Source of the DNA: Dipylidium caninum
Taxonomy: Eukaryota; Platyhelminthes; Cestoda; Cyclophyllidea; Dipylidiidae
Assembly (NCBI GenBank): GCA_017562135.1
Contig: QEYB01000963.1
Coordinates: 62,001 to 126,000 of the forward strand
Length of the DNA stretch: 64,000 nt
Direction of reading: 5' to 3'
In this document: positions 48,741-61,916 of the stretch, in pieces
Layout of the letters: the number at the start of each line of letters is the position of its first letter
Numbering within the stretch: position 1 is the first letter of the stretch
Program-made: the position numbers and the translations under genes
The notes under the pieces: generated by a model
The model's database searches: none
Seen by the model: the letters and a program-made list of their open reading frames with translations, nothing else
Told to the model about the DNA's origin: nothing

Positions 48741-49610
48741 TCGGTCCCCGATTCTTCTTCTCAACCCTCACTAATTTCTTCGCCTCACCAGCTTACTGAC
48801 CCGCATGAAGTAGTCGCATCTAAGGAGGCGTTGTTTGTGATGGTGGAGAAGTTGCTTCACTCGTGTGTGTCCGGTGCGCCATTTCTTAATCTTTGATTTC
48901 ACCGTGCATCGAAAGTCTCTCGCCTCTTACTTTGTCCTGCCCCATTGTTAAGGAAAGCGCGCCTCCGCCTCTTCCTCCTGAGCCTCCTTGAAATTAACCA
49001 TCTCCCTCATAATGCACTTTTTCCCTTGTCTGTACACAGCCAATGGCAGTTGAAAACCCGCAGTACGCGCAGTGGACGTTTCCATGTGTTGGGATAAAAC
49101 ACGCCTATTCATTGCCATCCCCTTTCACGAGAGGAAGGAAATTGCGTGTCAAGAGGAAGAATTGACGTGTATAATTCCATTTGACCTCGTTAAAGTGTGC
49201 GTGGCAAGTCACCAAATATCTTGTGAAGCATGGACCGACTGGACGACGTGCAGCCGTGTCCACAAACGCATTTCGAAGAACACACCCACCCCGCCGTTCA
49301 TTATGCCATCGCCCAGGCCACATTCGAAGTCCACTAATCGCCAGCCTTCCGAGGCGGTGCCAGCACCACTGCCAAAGAAATGTATTCTGGCAATAGGGTG
49401 GGGGCGGTGGCCTTGATGTCTCGCGTGGTGCATCTAACGGATGCCGGTCACCTCCGACCTCTTCGAGTCCCTCTACGTCTCACGATGTAGCCAAAGTATG
49501 GGCGGTGATGACTCCTGACACTCGCAGAACTTCCCGTATGGCGCCACGTGCAACGCTCCCTCCAGCATAGAAGTCGTTGGGGTTTTCGTTGAATGGCATT
49601 CACACAGATG
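48741..49610. other. Single-copy stretch without a recognised gene
   Basis: Contains a + open frame at 49072-49416 with a short WTDWTTCS motif that recalls a thrombospondin type-1 repeat. The other cysteines of that domain are not seen. No splice sites support it. Confidence 0.25.
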
Positions 49611-50018
49611 TTCTGCATGTCCCACATTTGAGGTGCGCGTTTCGTCAGATGCGCAAGAAGGTCGGCTTATTCTTTTCGGCACCCTCTTTGCTGCATTCAT
49701 GCTTCTCAACACGCTCATTACTAGCACCGCGTGCATATGTGTGTGGATGTCATGCGCGATTGAATAGTCTGATGGAAAATACATGTTAGTTTGGACCATG
49801 AAATCAAGCAAGGTGAGAGTGGATTTGTTTCAGTCTATGTGATTCCCTTTAATGCTGTTTATTCCGGAGCGCCTTTCCTTCGTTGGCGTTTGGTCCGCTG
49901 CCACATTACAGTGGAATATTGTGATAAGCACATTAGGGCAGCTGATTGACTGACGGGGAAATTTCTTCTACACGTCGAAATGCGTGTAAATGTTTAAGCG
50001 GTGGTGTTGGGACCAAAT

Positions 50019-50053
50019 GGCCAAGGGGCCAAGGGGCCAAGAGGCCAAGAGGC
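50019..50053. repeat. Nine-base tandem repeat (ggccaaggg)n in copy C
   Basis: About four units; copy A has a single unit at the matching place (about 11101, ggaccaaaaggcag). Confidence 0.75.
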
Positions 50054-50645
50054 AGATGGGCAGAGTCGATCGCTTGCTTCCAGTTGTTGTGACATATTCG
50101 AGGGTGCTACAATCAGTCCAGGATAGGTTTTGGGAACAGGATTTCGCGTTTTTTCTGCTAAACTTCATCCGTCACTTGAACTAATACTTTGTTGCTGCCT
50201 GTGAGTAACGACACCACTACGGGTCGCCTCCATCCCGGGGCCATCCACTTCCAAATATACTTTCACAGGCCTCCTGGCATTGACGATCTGTGAGGCTATA
50301 TAGTGTTTTCCGCTAATTGTTTTAACCCCTTAATGGAAGATGGGCCAAAACTTTGCTTTAGAACAATGCCAAGTCTGTCGGTATAGACGTTCAAGCCTTG
50401 TCTCTTCTTCGTCCCCTAACTTTGCGTCGAACATTAGAGTAGTTGAGCGTATGTCTTAAAGAGAAATGCAAATGAAGTGAATTGTTTTGCCAAGGCCTAT
50501 AATACTGACGATTCGGCCAGCAATGCCACTGCGAAACGGTACGAGGAGAGATGAGTGAATAAAGATTTTTTTTGTTTTCATAGTGTTAACAGCCCTCTTC
50601 TTCTCTCCTAATCTCTCTCACCCTTCCTCTGTCTGCGTTTCCTCC

Positions 50646-50665
50646 CCTCTCTCTCTCTCTCTCTC
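50646..50665. repeat. (CT)n microsatellite
   Basis: About nine CT units in the copy C intron, flanked by pyrimidine-rich DNA. Confidence 0.8.
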
Positions 50666-53600
50666 GCCTATGCCCATTCTAAGTTTTGGTCTGCCATTAA
50701 ATGCCCTCTAAGCGGTAATCTCAGCACACATGGGCGGAGGTCAGGCTTACATTCATCTCCACTAAATTGGGAAGAAGGAGACCGGACGGGTGTTCCCTCG
50801 CCTCTTGCAACGTTTCGCCTGCGGCAAATTCACCCACGCATACCACACGGCTCACAGGTTGCTGCTCAAGTACTTTACATATGCTTGGGTTGCCCTCACT
50901 GCTTGCCACATGCCAATTCGGTCAGCTAGTCAGTCGTTTCTCCTCTTCCACCTCCTCCTCCTCCTCCTCCACTCCCTCATTCTCCTCCTCTTCCTCCACT
51001 TCTTTTTCATGCCTTTCCAATTACCACTTTGTCTATTGCATTATTCATCTTTCTTGCCATCTCCCTTAACTCCACCCACACTGCTTTTCTATCGTCGCTT
51101 GTTACACCTAACTATACGAAGATGGGAATAGTTTAAGACATTGGTAGTGCGTTTAGCATCCTTCCTCCTCCATGCAGATGTCTTCTTAATGGGCCTTCCA
51201 ATCGTCCTGGGGGGCATGAAAGGGACCCGGAGACTTGTCTTTCCTGATCCGCTATGCGCACCCGATTGTGGTCTGCGCACTTTTACGCACGCTTGTCAAT
51301 ACGGCAGTCGAGCCTTTGATCAGGCAGGCACACAGGAGTGAATGTGTGATTTTCTGTGTGAGACGTAGGCGCTAACTCTTGCCTTGGTGTGCGCGTGGTT
51401 GCAACCAATAATTCGTTAATTCTTGCCGGATAAAAAGCTGCTATCTGCTATCTCACTCACCAGCATCAGAAGATATGTCACGTAGGAAAGAGGTAATACA
51501 TCAGGTATATTCGCCAGATAAGAGTTGTCTGAATTCCACTCCTTTCATTCCCTCTCTTTCTTCTTTTTCATCTCTTTCAGTCAAAGTATAATAAGAGCTC
51601 CTTTGGCAGTAGCCCTTTCGGCTTCCAACATATTCAACATTTGGGTTTCGGCAAGGAGTCAAGAAAATTAAATGCTGATGGCGCGGATGATGAACTCTTT
51701 CGAGCCTTCATAGAGATGGGTGGACTCAGTAAGCACTTGAAGACGGAAGCTGATAAGGAGTTCGTGCTGCAAGTACATCGAGAAAAATGTCGGAATGGAC
51801 AAGGTGTGTTACTCTGTGATCCCTCCACTCTCCTCTTCCCGCCTCCCTCCACCATTTCATAACAAATTTATTAACCTTTGAAGCAATGACAACATCGCCT
51901 CGTACCCCAAACCACCACTAGTGATTGACGCTCCAGTCCCTTTGAGTCCTATCTACTTTACTCTCCTCCACCTCTGTTCATCTGCAGACTCAGTGTTGTG
52001 CATAGTCTTCGTATCGCCCGAACCTTGGTGTCAACTATTTTGTCGGTAGCAACGCTCATACTCTCCAACCTCATAGTTAACTTGACCTGCACGTCAAAAA
52101 AATTGAGTATGTTTTCCAATCCTCAAAAGTGTGGGCAGATCGCTGACGCACAGTGCTGCAGCCACATCGCCTCTGGACCCCACTCGCCAACTGCGTAATG
52201 ATGTGCGGTGACGAGGAATTTTGGCCTTGTGACAAAGTAGTTGCGATTCAGGAAATGGCAATGGAAAGAGTTTGTCCTCACCCATCTTCATCCACATCGA
52301 TAATTTCGCCGTACTTTGCGTCGGGAGATGTGGAATTGAACTCTTTTCTCGGTGCTGTAATTTCAACATTACCTGTCAAAGTAAGAATGAGAGCTTTTAT
52401 TCCTCCTTCCGCTTGTTCATCGTCCCTGGAAAGTCTCAAGAGATCCCGTCGATCCACTTGCTCTTCTACTTTAGTTCCGCGAAGGCATGAAACGTCAGAA
52501 GCCGACACGAATGCCTGCACCACAACCGCACCAAATGAATTTCAACCAGCCCGCGAACCAAGCTCCTCCCATCCTGATGCCGCGTGGATTCCCGCAGAAA
52601 CCCCAGGTTCCTTTTCCTCCACCATCCTCAGGATCTGTGACTTCTTCAATCCTCCCAGAACCACACACTGCAGCCCACCACCACCACCACCGCCGTCACC
52701 ATCGCAAGCGCCCCCACCGTCTCCACCTGGTCACGAACCCCAACCACCAACCTCTGTCTCCGCCGGTGGCGATGGTCACTCTGAGCCCACACCCGATCCA
52801 GTCATTCGCCTTTCCGCTTCGGATGATACTCGGCCTTCCAACAGGGATGATCTTGTGGAAGCAAGTTATTTTTACATTCATAAGAAAGTACATGCTGATG
52901 TATCTAAACTCATATTGCTTGCGTTGCCATCTTCCTTCCCTGTTGTTTATTCCTTTCAAACTCACTTTTCCTGCGTTCATAGGGATAGAGAGAGTCTTTT
53001 TTAACTACAATCTTCACAAATGTAGAATCTTCATATACGTACAAAGTTACACTGTACGTATAGCTCATCTGACCAGAAACGGAATTCCACGAGTCCTACT
53101 TTTCCCCAAACGCTCACCTGGCACTTACACCTCCCTAAAACCCACCTTTTTAACCCCCTTCCCCTTTCACTACATTGATTGGCCATCGCAAATTGGAGCG
53201 AAGTGGTTCCCCACAAAACAACTGCAGACTGTTGGAAAATGTGTGTGGACGTGATTCAGCGGAGACCAGTGTTTTGAAGTTGAAGTATTGCGATGTGATG
53301 ACTGTCAACTGCTCACGCCAGCGCCGGATGGTCTGCTGCACCGCATGACGGCAAATTACGTGGTGTACACCAACGCCAGCATAATTCCTGTGTAGAAGCC
53401 ACTATGAGAGTCTCGTGACAGTTCTGATGCACTGATTCAAAGCTAATTTATGTTTGCGTTGTTAGGAGTGCACCAGACTGTAGATTATGTGCACATCCGA
53501 TTAAATGAAGTAGAATTTAATTGGTGCGGTCTATTCTTTCGTTCACTCCCGAACAGATCCCGTCAAAGCCGTCCCCCACTCCACCTTCATCAACGGGACA

Positions 53601-53830
53601 ACGGTCGACAGAGAATGGAGGAAGCTATGGCCAATGCGTTGAACGGACCGATGTCACCATGACGCCGCTGTCTTTCAAACAATTCCACGTATTCTTTATA
53701 ATGGACCTCCTCCCTTCTGATTCTACTCAGTTTATCGTCATATTTGCCTTGCCTGCCCTTATGCTGCTCTAAGACAGTTCTATTCTACATTCGCTTCTCT
53801 GATCTGTTTAATTCAACAAAGAGTTTGTGT

Positions 53831-55350
53831 TTGGTCGCCTCTATTTTGCTCTAAAAAATCACAGATGCTACTTCCACTAATCAGTAGAGAGTCTTTTGAC
53901 AAACATCTTATGAAACCATTGAGGAAGGTGAACTCACTGTAAAAGGCCTTCCAAATTATAACAACGATCATTCAATTTAAAGTCTGATCTCTTTTTGCCG
54001 CCCTCTTCTTTCTCACCTTCCACCTCACTGCTGTCCCCAGCTTATTGCGAGTGCCTCGTGGCGAAATGCATCCCACAAGGAGGCGTCTCTCTGCCATGTC
54101 CATTTGCCACTGACTTAGACTATTTGACAAAGGAAGCAATCCACTGGCTTGGCGCTTGTCAAGCTCCATCCACCGCCTGCGCAAAATTACACCCTACGTG
54201 TTTAAGTGAACACTTGTCCGTCCCTAGTAAGCACCATTCCCCACTTTGCCATTTTAAGTGTCTCTCAACACCCTCGGTTACTTCTCGACATGCTCCCCGT
54301 AGCTGCACGACTTCGCTCACAATCTCTCCATCTGCACCTACGGGCCTTCCAAGCAGCCGATATACACCCGTGTTTGCGCTCATTCTTCCCTAACTGCCCA
54401 CATGAAATGCGAAATACTGCTTACCTCATAGGGGGAGGGTGAAGATGAGAGGAGGATTTACGAAGTTGCTACCACCACTTGAGCGATCACCACACCATAA
54501 AGGCGTTGTGAATTACTACCCGTCGTCACATTCAACTTCATCGTTGCCTCAACCAACGCACAAGCATGATTTCCCCACTACTTCTCCACAAGCAATGTGC
54601 CAAAATTGCGATTAGTGCTAGTTCAACTTATGCCTTCCATTCTCTCTCGGTGACAGTACACTGTGGGCTTGAACCTCGCCTCCAATCCCTTCATGTCACT
54701 CGCAACCGTCGGCGATAAGTCTCCTCTCCCTCGACCTCGACTAACTCGACCACATTGACCCCACTTTCGCCCTGTTAATCTCCCACGAGCAGAGAAATAA
54801 TGCACTACGCCCACATGTGGCACAATCACTTATTCGCATCCTCATCAAACACATTGTAGGCAACATTGGTGGTTATTTGTTGCGAGCAAAGCCAGGCTCC
54901 TTCACGTCATTTCCTTGCTCTTCTTCTCGTTCTCCCGTGGTCATCCAAGTTGGTCGAGTGTTGTCAGTCTGGATGAAGGCATATCGCAAGTGAACACTTG
55001 ACTACGGCAAATAGGCGATCGTTTGGAGCCACGTAAAAGTCACAGTTTCAGTGGACTCGCAATTCATCGCTTAGGCAAATACATGGCTTTGTGTCATTAC
55101 GCCAAGTTGCGTTCACGACAAACGGGCAATTGATGTGATGCTCACGAGTCTTAATTTTAGACAAGTCATGCGGTTTTACTTTTTGATCTTTATCGTCCTT
55201 GCACTCTTGCCTTTTCTGAGCCTGACCTTTTGGATGTATCACCTCTTCGCATCAGGGGCTTTGACGTTTCAACCGGGCCTTCACCATTGGTCGGGTCTTC
55301 AATGACGTAAATAATATAAGCGGAGACGCTGCAGATGCCACGCTACAGGC
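53831..55350. other. Intergenic region between WASP copy C and the decarboxylase
   Basis: No exon recognised. A + open frame at 53995-54393 (132 codons) shows no domain and is probably chance. No copy of the 3'-flank block seen after copies A and B could be found here. Confidence 0.45.
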
Positions 55351-55358
55351 TATAAAAA
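55351..55358 (+). promoter_or_regulatory. TATA box of the decarboxylase gene
   Basis: TATAAAAA lies 42 bases before the exon 1 ATG, so transcription should start near 55380. The decayed upstream copy of this 5' end lacks it. Confidence 0.55.
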
Positions 55359-55392
55359 GGTGGATCGGTGCGAAGTTGGAGAGACGGGTATC

Positions 55393-58300
55393 ATGGAAAA
55401 TCAAAAATCAAGAAACAGTAATCGCGAGGTGAATGGAGAGAGGCAGTTTAGTGAGTGAGCCCTCAAGTTACTCAGCTTTTATTATTCATATGCTCTCGGA
55501 GCTTGTAATTCTCTGAAAGGGGTGTTGCCTAGCCTTTATTGTGTCTCAATAGGACAATTGGTGGGAAAGACGTTGGTGCTGAGCCTCGTCATCACCTTTC
55601 TCAAAGGCTGACATTCCGAAGGATTCAGCTACAATGATGTGACACTAAATGGCGTAGTGGCAAAATGGTGTGACCATACTGTGGCATGAAGCAAAACTTA
55701 CAGACACTTCGGCTTTAAGGCACATAAGTGACGCAACTATTTTGCGGTTATTCTCCAGGTCTACGCCAATACTTCGTCTTACTGTTACTTCACTGAAGCT
55801 GTACTCTTTATTAAATCAGTGATCCCGTACCTCAATCCTCATCGTTAATCCATTATTCACAGGTAAATGCATGGTGGACAAATACTTCTCGGAGATGCGA
55901 GCCTCATGTCAAACAGCTGTGGATATGACAATTAATTACTTGCAAAACGTTGGGGTGCATCGGCCCTTTCCTACAGTTCAACCGGGATTTCTTCTGCGTC
56001 AGATACCTGCTGATCCACCTTACGAAGGCATATCCATGGAAACGATCTTCAAGGATGTCGATAGGTTACTTATTCCTGGGGTACGTTGCGTCGTTATATT
56101 AGTTGGGATTTTGTCAGGAAGGGGATCTCTTTATTCTCTGGTTACAATTTTTTTACCAAGCTTTATCCTGTACGACGGTTAAGAGTACTGGTGCACTTTC
56201 TGAAAATTAAACATTTCGTTGATATTACACCTTTTACTCGCCAGTTTACAGCATATGGCGGTTACAAATTCCTACTATTCCATGTTGATTATTTACCTTA
56301 ACTTTTTATTTTTGCTGCGTTAATTGTCAATAGCAGGATGAAAATCGGCATGCAATTGTTACCGGATAACTAAAACATACAGTGCTAACAAACTACTTCA
56401 GTAAAAAAAATGTGTCTATTTATTCTCTCCCAACTCACCAAATTGTTGACTTCAAAATCTAAGACACAGGCGTAATCGGTATTCGCCTCAGGTAAGTAAA
56501 ATTGCACACACGAACAAATTTCATGTTATTCCCACTTATTTGCGTTAATAATTTGATTTTAATTCGTTGAAGCCTCCTACCCACAATTATTTGACTGTAT
56601 GTAGATAATTTACTGCGTAAGCACAAAATTATTAACCACTCCCTGAATGTCTATTTTGGCAATATTTCGAATACTGTGTTGTTAGTCATGTATAAGTGTG
56701 TAGGGCGATCTGATTCACAGTTACACGTAAAATACGCTAAACAACCATAAAAGGGCGCACAGATATTGAAAGAGGACGTTAGATGCCCCGACAAGACCCC
56801 GAAGGTCGTGGCACCAGTTGTATGCACCCAAAATCGCAAATATATGGACAAAGCAAATCCAAAACACACCCCACATTGTTTAATTTGCAAAGCTTGTCGA
56901 GCAACTTAGAATTCAGAGTAGCTATTTACATCTCTACTCAGGTAACACACTGGAATCATCCACACTTCCATGCCTACTACCCAATGGCGAACTCCTATCC
57001 AGCGGTGTGTGCTGAAATTATTGGCAGTGGCATTGGAGGCATCGGCTTCACATGGGTTAGTATCCTGTTCATTGTCTTCCTCCTATCTTCTCCATGCCTG
57101 ATTCTACTGTCATCATCGACATCAGCAGCAGCAGCAGTGACACCGCGCTTTCGGAGAAACTGTAGAAAGTAACTTTAGCTTATTTTTGTCATCCAATTCA
57201 ACACACTTCGCCTACATTACAACCACCTCATAGAATGTGACGTGCGTCGTCGGCAATCTAAAATTTAGTGCTTACTTTAACATTTGTACAACTCAACGAA
57301 GTGAAAAACTTGTACCTGAGACTTACTGCTCAAAGAAGAGGCATGGAAAGACTGCTAAAAGAAGGTTAAACGGCAAAATAAATTGCATACGTCATGTCAA
57401 TTGCGATTAAGACCGATAGACAGATGTGTGGGTCAGGTGGAAAAGAAGATGATGATGTCAACGTAATCTGCCTACAGAGTTAGAGTTACGTAAAAAAAGA
57501 GTTATGTAGATGCGTATATTTTATAAAATAGCCTATTCCTGACCTTATTAATTCAACTTTTAGGCCTCATCTCCAGTTAGCACCGAACTGGAAGTGATTA
57601 TGATGAATTGGCTGGTGAAGATGCTCGATCTGCCCTCCTTCTACCTTCACAACAACAATGGTGTCGGTGGTGGTGTTATCGGGGTACGTGTCACCTTTTG
57701 TCTCATTGCTGCGTCCTAACTATATTCCTAGACCGTGTGGACTCAATGTGTTTGAAACTGTTCAATTGCCTAGACCAAATTGATTTCACTTGATTGAAGT
57801 CAACAGATAACGACGATAACAGATCAAGTGTGTGTCTAACAGCAGTCGAAAAACGTTCAGTGGTAACTCTACTGCGAAACGATGAATGTATGTGGGCCGT
57901 GTTTGAGGTAGTGTGTTGCAAAGACCTCTAAAGCCGCATAGTGTAACGTATACACCTAATGTAATCCATTATTTCGTCTTTTTTTCGCATAGTACCGTCC
58001 ATCCCTAAAATCATCAATGCAATTATTAATATTCTCATCCTCATTATATTTGTAGACTACTTGTAGTGAACAGGCCATAGTAACGATGATGGCGGCTCGC
58101 AATAAGGCAATAGAAAGGCATATGTCAGAGCATCCAAACTCCACGAAATACGAGGCTCTATCGAAACTCGTTTGTTATGCATCGACGCAGGTAAGTCTTC
58201 TATCACTGACCATAACGAGTACTCCCATCGGCAACTGTCTGTCGGGCATGGAATGAGCCTGTAGACTGATCCAAATGTAGAGTATACACTTACTAACAGC

Positions 58301-61300
58301 CACTTAAGAGGGTAAACGCTCTGGCTTAGTAACATCTTACAATTGGAGTCAACGCAATCAGGCATCACATCAATCTTCTTACCTTGCATCTCTCCCTCCC
58401 GTTCAAGTCGCATTGTTCAATTGAACGGGCTGGACTACTAAATCTCCTGCCAGTTCGCCTCCTTCAAGTGAATGAGAAGTACGAACTCACAGGGGAAACG
58501 CTGGAGTCCGCCATTAAGGAGGACATCTCAAACGGCATGATTCCATTTTACGTAAGTTTCTTCCCCAACTACCACCCTCTCCCTCCCCCTTTACCTTATA
58601 AACTAAGCGCTAAACGATGAACAGGAACTGTGCCTTCCTGTCTCACTACCTCCAAATTGTGGTCGGATTTAGGCAATCTACTTTTCTCTCGCTCCCTTTT
58701 TTAGCTTGCTACATTTCGAGCTCCTATTCCGCAAGTACGAAGTTTTATCTAACGGCACCTAAAAGAATTCCTCTGCCAAATCTCCCTAAATTGCCCGTAT
58801 TAGTTACACTAAAGCGTGGATTATGCCACCTTATTAAAGCCCATTCCCCATCCTGCCTACGACCCACCCACACGTGCATGATTAACATATTAATCACATC
58901 ATCAAGCAGGATTAAGGAATTGAGCCGGATATGATAGAGGCAATTATTAGAATCTCTGTCTTCCAAGTAGCATTTTACTGTCGACCTTTCTAATAGTAAC
59001 GTGAAAAACGAACTTCTGGAGGGGCAGATGGAAAAAAGATGGCAATTAACTATAGGCGACATATTCCTCGCTACTTAGCTATATCGAAGTGTTTAAAAAT
59101 TAATATGGTGTAATTCTCTCAGCAAACGACTCACTTATTCTGATTGTGTTTCTTCACTATAAGCTCCTTTTAATAACCAGGCTCGTATACCACCACCTTT
59201 ACATGACGAAAAAGCCCTGACTTAGATCTATTTTTTTCTCAGTGCGCTGCAACTTTGGGTACAACAAGCTGCTGTAGTTTTGATCGCCTCGATGAGATCG
59301 GTCCAGTCTGCAAAAAGTACAATCTCTGGCTCCATGTCGATGCGGCTTACGCGGGATCCGCATTCATTTGTCCGGAACTACGGAAGTATATACGGGGAAT
59401 TGAGGTCAGAGAGTTGAAGTGCAACACTTCGAAACCGCTGTGATGAAGTAACATATGATAAGGCTTTTTGATATACCGACAAGAATATAACTTACAAAAT
59501 CATGACATGTTTGTGTTAATGTGAAAAATTTTGCTTTTTTAGTACACAGACTCTTTCGCATTCAATCCCACAAATGGCTCTTAACAAACTTTGATTGTTC
59601 CGCCGTTTGGTATGTGAGTCACTCCTAACTTTACCACTTAGAATTCGTGGAACTACTTGATGAAACAACTGGCTAAAATGGTATAAAGCACAAATACGTT
59701 TCATAGGCTAGTCGTAGCTCGAAATAATGGCACCATACCTAACATTGAAGACCATTAGAGTTTGGAAGACAGTCTTGTTCCGATTAGTCAATTGGATACG
59801 CTGTTGTTTGTTTTTTTTCATTGTCTGATTATATTTCTTGCTCTTTCTTAGTCAATCGAATAAATATCCGACATATAGATCAGACCACGAACTCTGGTGT
59901 ATTCAAAGCCGCAGCATGTGTCAATGTCACAACTGCGTTGAAAGGAATGAATTTAAACAACAAAATCATTGCCCTAAATGGGTGCACGATAAGAAAAATT
60001 GAGCTGAGTCACTGATAGTAAATCTTAGGAAAGTGCCTCAGGTGTATGAAGATTATGTTCGACTCACAGACTCTTAGTCATCTGTAAAGTTTATTGAACG
60101 AGGCTCTTAACAATTTGACGTCTATGTCTTTGTTTGCTGACGATCAGTGATGTCGATATCTTAGGGTAGTTCATGCTTTGATACATTGTACCCGAAAAAA
60201 TTTTACATCTGACTTGGTAAGCTGGTAGGTTAGAAGACGCGTGATTAGTAATATTGTGCAAAAGACAGATAAGCCTCTTAAACCTGCACAACAACTAAGA
60301 TTGAGTTCTCGATGACCTGAAATCACTGAAACAAAAAAATATATTTTCCTCTATTTGACAAAAAATGCACCTAATTGGACATTGGGAACCCCAACTACTT
60401 TCAGACAGACTTTGAGACCTGTTATTCTTCACGATGTTTGTATAGGTATATTGAGAACGTGTATGGTAAAGTTTCTGCAAAATATAGGTACAAGGACGTG
60501 AAGAGCGTGACAAGTTCTTTCAGCACAGATGCCCAATACTTGAAATACCAGGCCTTGGGCAAAATGCCTGACTATCGAGTGAGTTTTTTACTCTCATTTT
60601 CCACCAATCCCCATATGGTCAAATCACGTCGTATCAGGAGCATTTAGGGCAGAATGAAGTTTTAGGTATGGACGCCGATAAAGGACTATGTTATTTTGCA
60701 AATTCGTCCTTGTTATGCTAGGTTTTGTATATTGTCATTAATATCTTCTAAGTCTTTGAAGATCGTTTATGCAACCTCAGGTAAGGCCTAGCTACAATCG
60801 GGTAAATTTCAAAAGAAGACTTAATTGTACCTTCACATTCAGTCGTTCACCAATTACTGCCCTTCCTCGCAAAAGCAGAATATAGCATCCATTCGATAAA
60901 CATCCTTTTGTTCCTGTTACATAATTTAAAATTAGCAGTTCAATGCTTATTTAAGTCCAATAAGAAAAACTATGTTTGTTTTCTAAATATTATCACTCCC
61001 CGAACGAAGATAGATTAACTGCCTGTTTTTCAAACATCTCTTATATATAATTGTTATGGTGGCGCTTCAAATGAGGCTTCTTTATTTTTTTCGGAGAGAG
61101 TCCATCATGGGAGAAGGATGTAATCTCAAATCCGGTAATTTTGAAAAAGCTTTTACTAACGCTGACAAAAAAATGCTAGTTAAGAGTAGTTAAAAATGCA
61201 TGGAACGTCTTAACATGTGGTGAGCACCTTCCTGAATCAGTCCTCCGCCTTTCGCCCTCGCCCGATGGAGACTTAAATGCCTCCCCCTCCCCACCGTTTG

Positions 61301-61916
61301 CCTGACTAATGAATGAAAAATTGCTTTGGCATTTGGTATCACTTTTCGCCCCTTCAGAATTGGCAACTCTCCTTTGGACGCAAATTTTCGCGCGCCTAAA
61401 ATTGTGGTTTGTAATTCGGAAATTCGGGGTTTCCGGCCTACAAGGATACATTCGACAAGGTAAGTTGTAGGACACACTCCTCACTGGTGCACTTATGCCT
61501 CTTCTCTTCTTAGCATATTCGAATGGCCAAGTACTTGGAATCACGTTTTCGAAGAATGGCCGTTTCGAGATTATCGGTGAAGTTGTACTTGGCCTAGTGT
61601 GTTTTCGTGTCAAAGTAAGTAAATATCTCCTTTTTGTTTCACCTACCGAACACTTATAGAATGACAATGAGATGACCCGAAAATTACATGATAAGATAGA
61701 GAAGACGGACGAATTCACCTAGTAACCGCGAAAATCTCAGTACCCGATGGGGAGGAGGTATTTTTCATTCGAGTAGCAATTGCCTACCTCTTCACTGATG
61801 AGGAGAACTGTGACTTCGCCTACAATGTCATATCGGAGACTATGGACAGAACTCGTGCCGAGCATCAGGCTCACCTAGTCAATGGACATTCGGGACACAA
61901 TAATGGCGTTGTGTAG
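55393..61916 (+). CDS. Aromatic-L-amino-acid decarboxylase-like, PLP-dependent; 3' exons frameshifted
   Basis: Twelve exons: 55393-55450, 55863-56080, 56942-57055, 57564-57683, 58056-58190, 58408-58551, 59243-59404, 59543-59613, 60488-60578, 61358-61459, 61514-61614 and 61660-61916. About 524 residues would be expected without the indels; human AADC has 480. Family landmarks: [77 protein letters not shown], then [21 protein letters not shown] and [12 protein letters not shown]. The Asp of [10 protein letters not shown] binds PLP in the family. Group II decarboxylases convert L-DOPA, 5-HTP or related amino acids to amines such as dopamine and serotonin; the substrate cannot be read here. Exons 1-7 are intact and in phase. 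Exons 8-12 each carry one or more indels, including one beside the NPHKW lysine site. Start chosen at 55393 because its exon joins exon 2 in phase through a GTGAGT donor. It may be a recent pseudogene or a badly polished stretch. Confidence 0.85.

Larger units (their letters stand above)
49630..53830 (+). pseudogene. WASP copy C, lacking WH1
   Basis: Aligns with copy A from about 10730 to 15740. Only the last codons of the WH1 exon are present (MRKK at about 49649). CRIB exon 51581-51803 has good splice sites but a one-base insertion after LQ (caagtac versus cagtat). The proline-rich exon 52475-52860 starts FREGMKRQKPTRMPAPQ and later continues in another frame (SPSQAPPPSPPGHEPQPP, SASDDTRPSNRDDLVE), so it is frameshifted. 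It keeps the GC donor at 52861. The last exon (from about 53557, IPSKPSPTPPSSTG) is frameshifted and lacks the acidic tail. The ATTAAA signal is mutated. Confidence 0.85.

Noticed and set aside
52153..53004. Longest open frame of the window (283 codons, + strand)
   Set aside because: It runs from a copy C intron through the proline-rich exon in a shifted frame. It is a by-product of GC-rich pseudogene sequence, not a gene.
52487..53254. 255-codon frame starting MKRQKPTRMPAP
   Set aside because: The beginning is the real copy C proline-rich exon, but after a frameshift it reads the wrong frame through the donor and into the intron.
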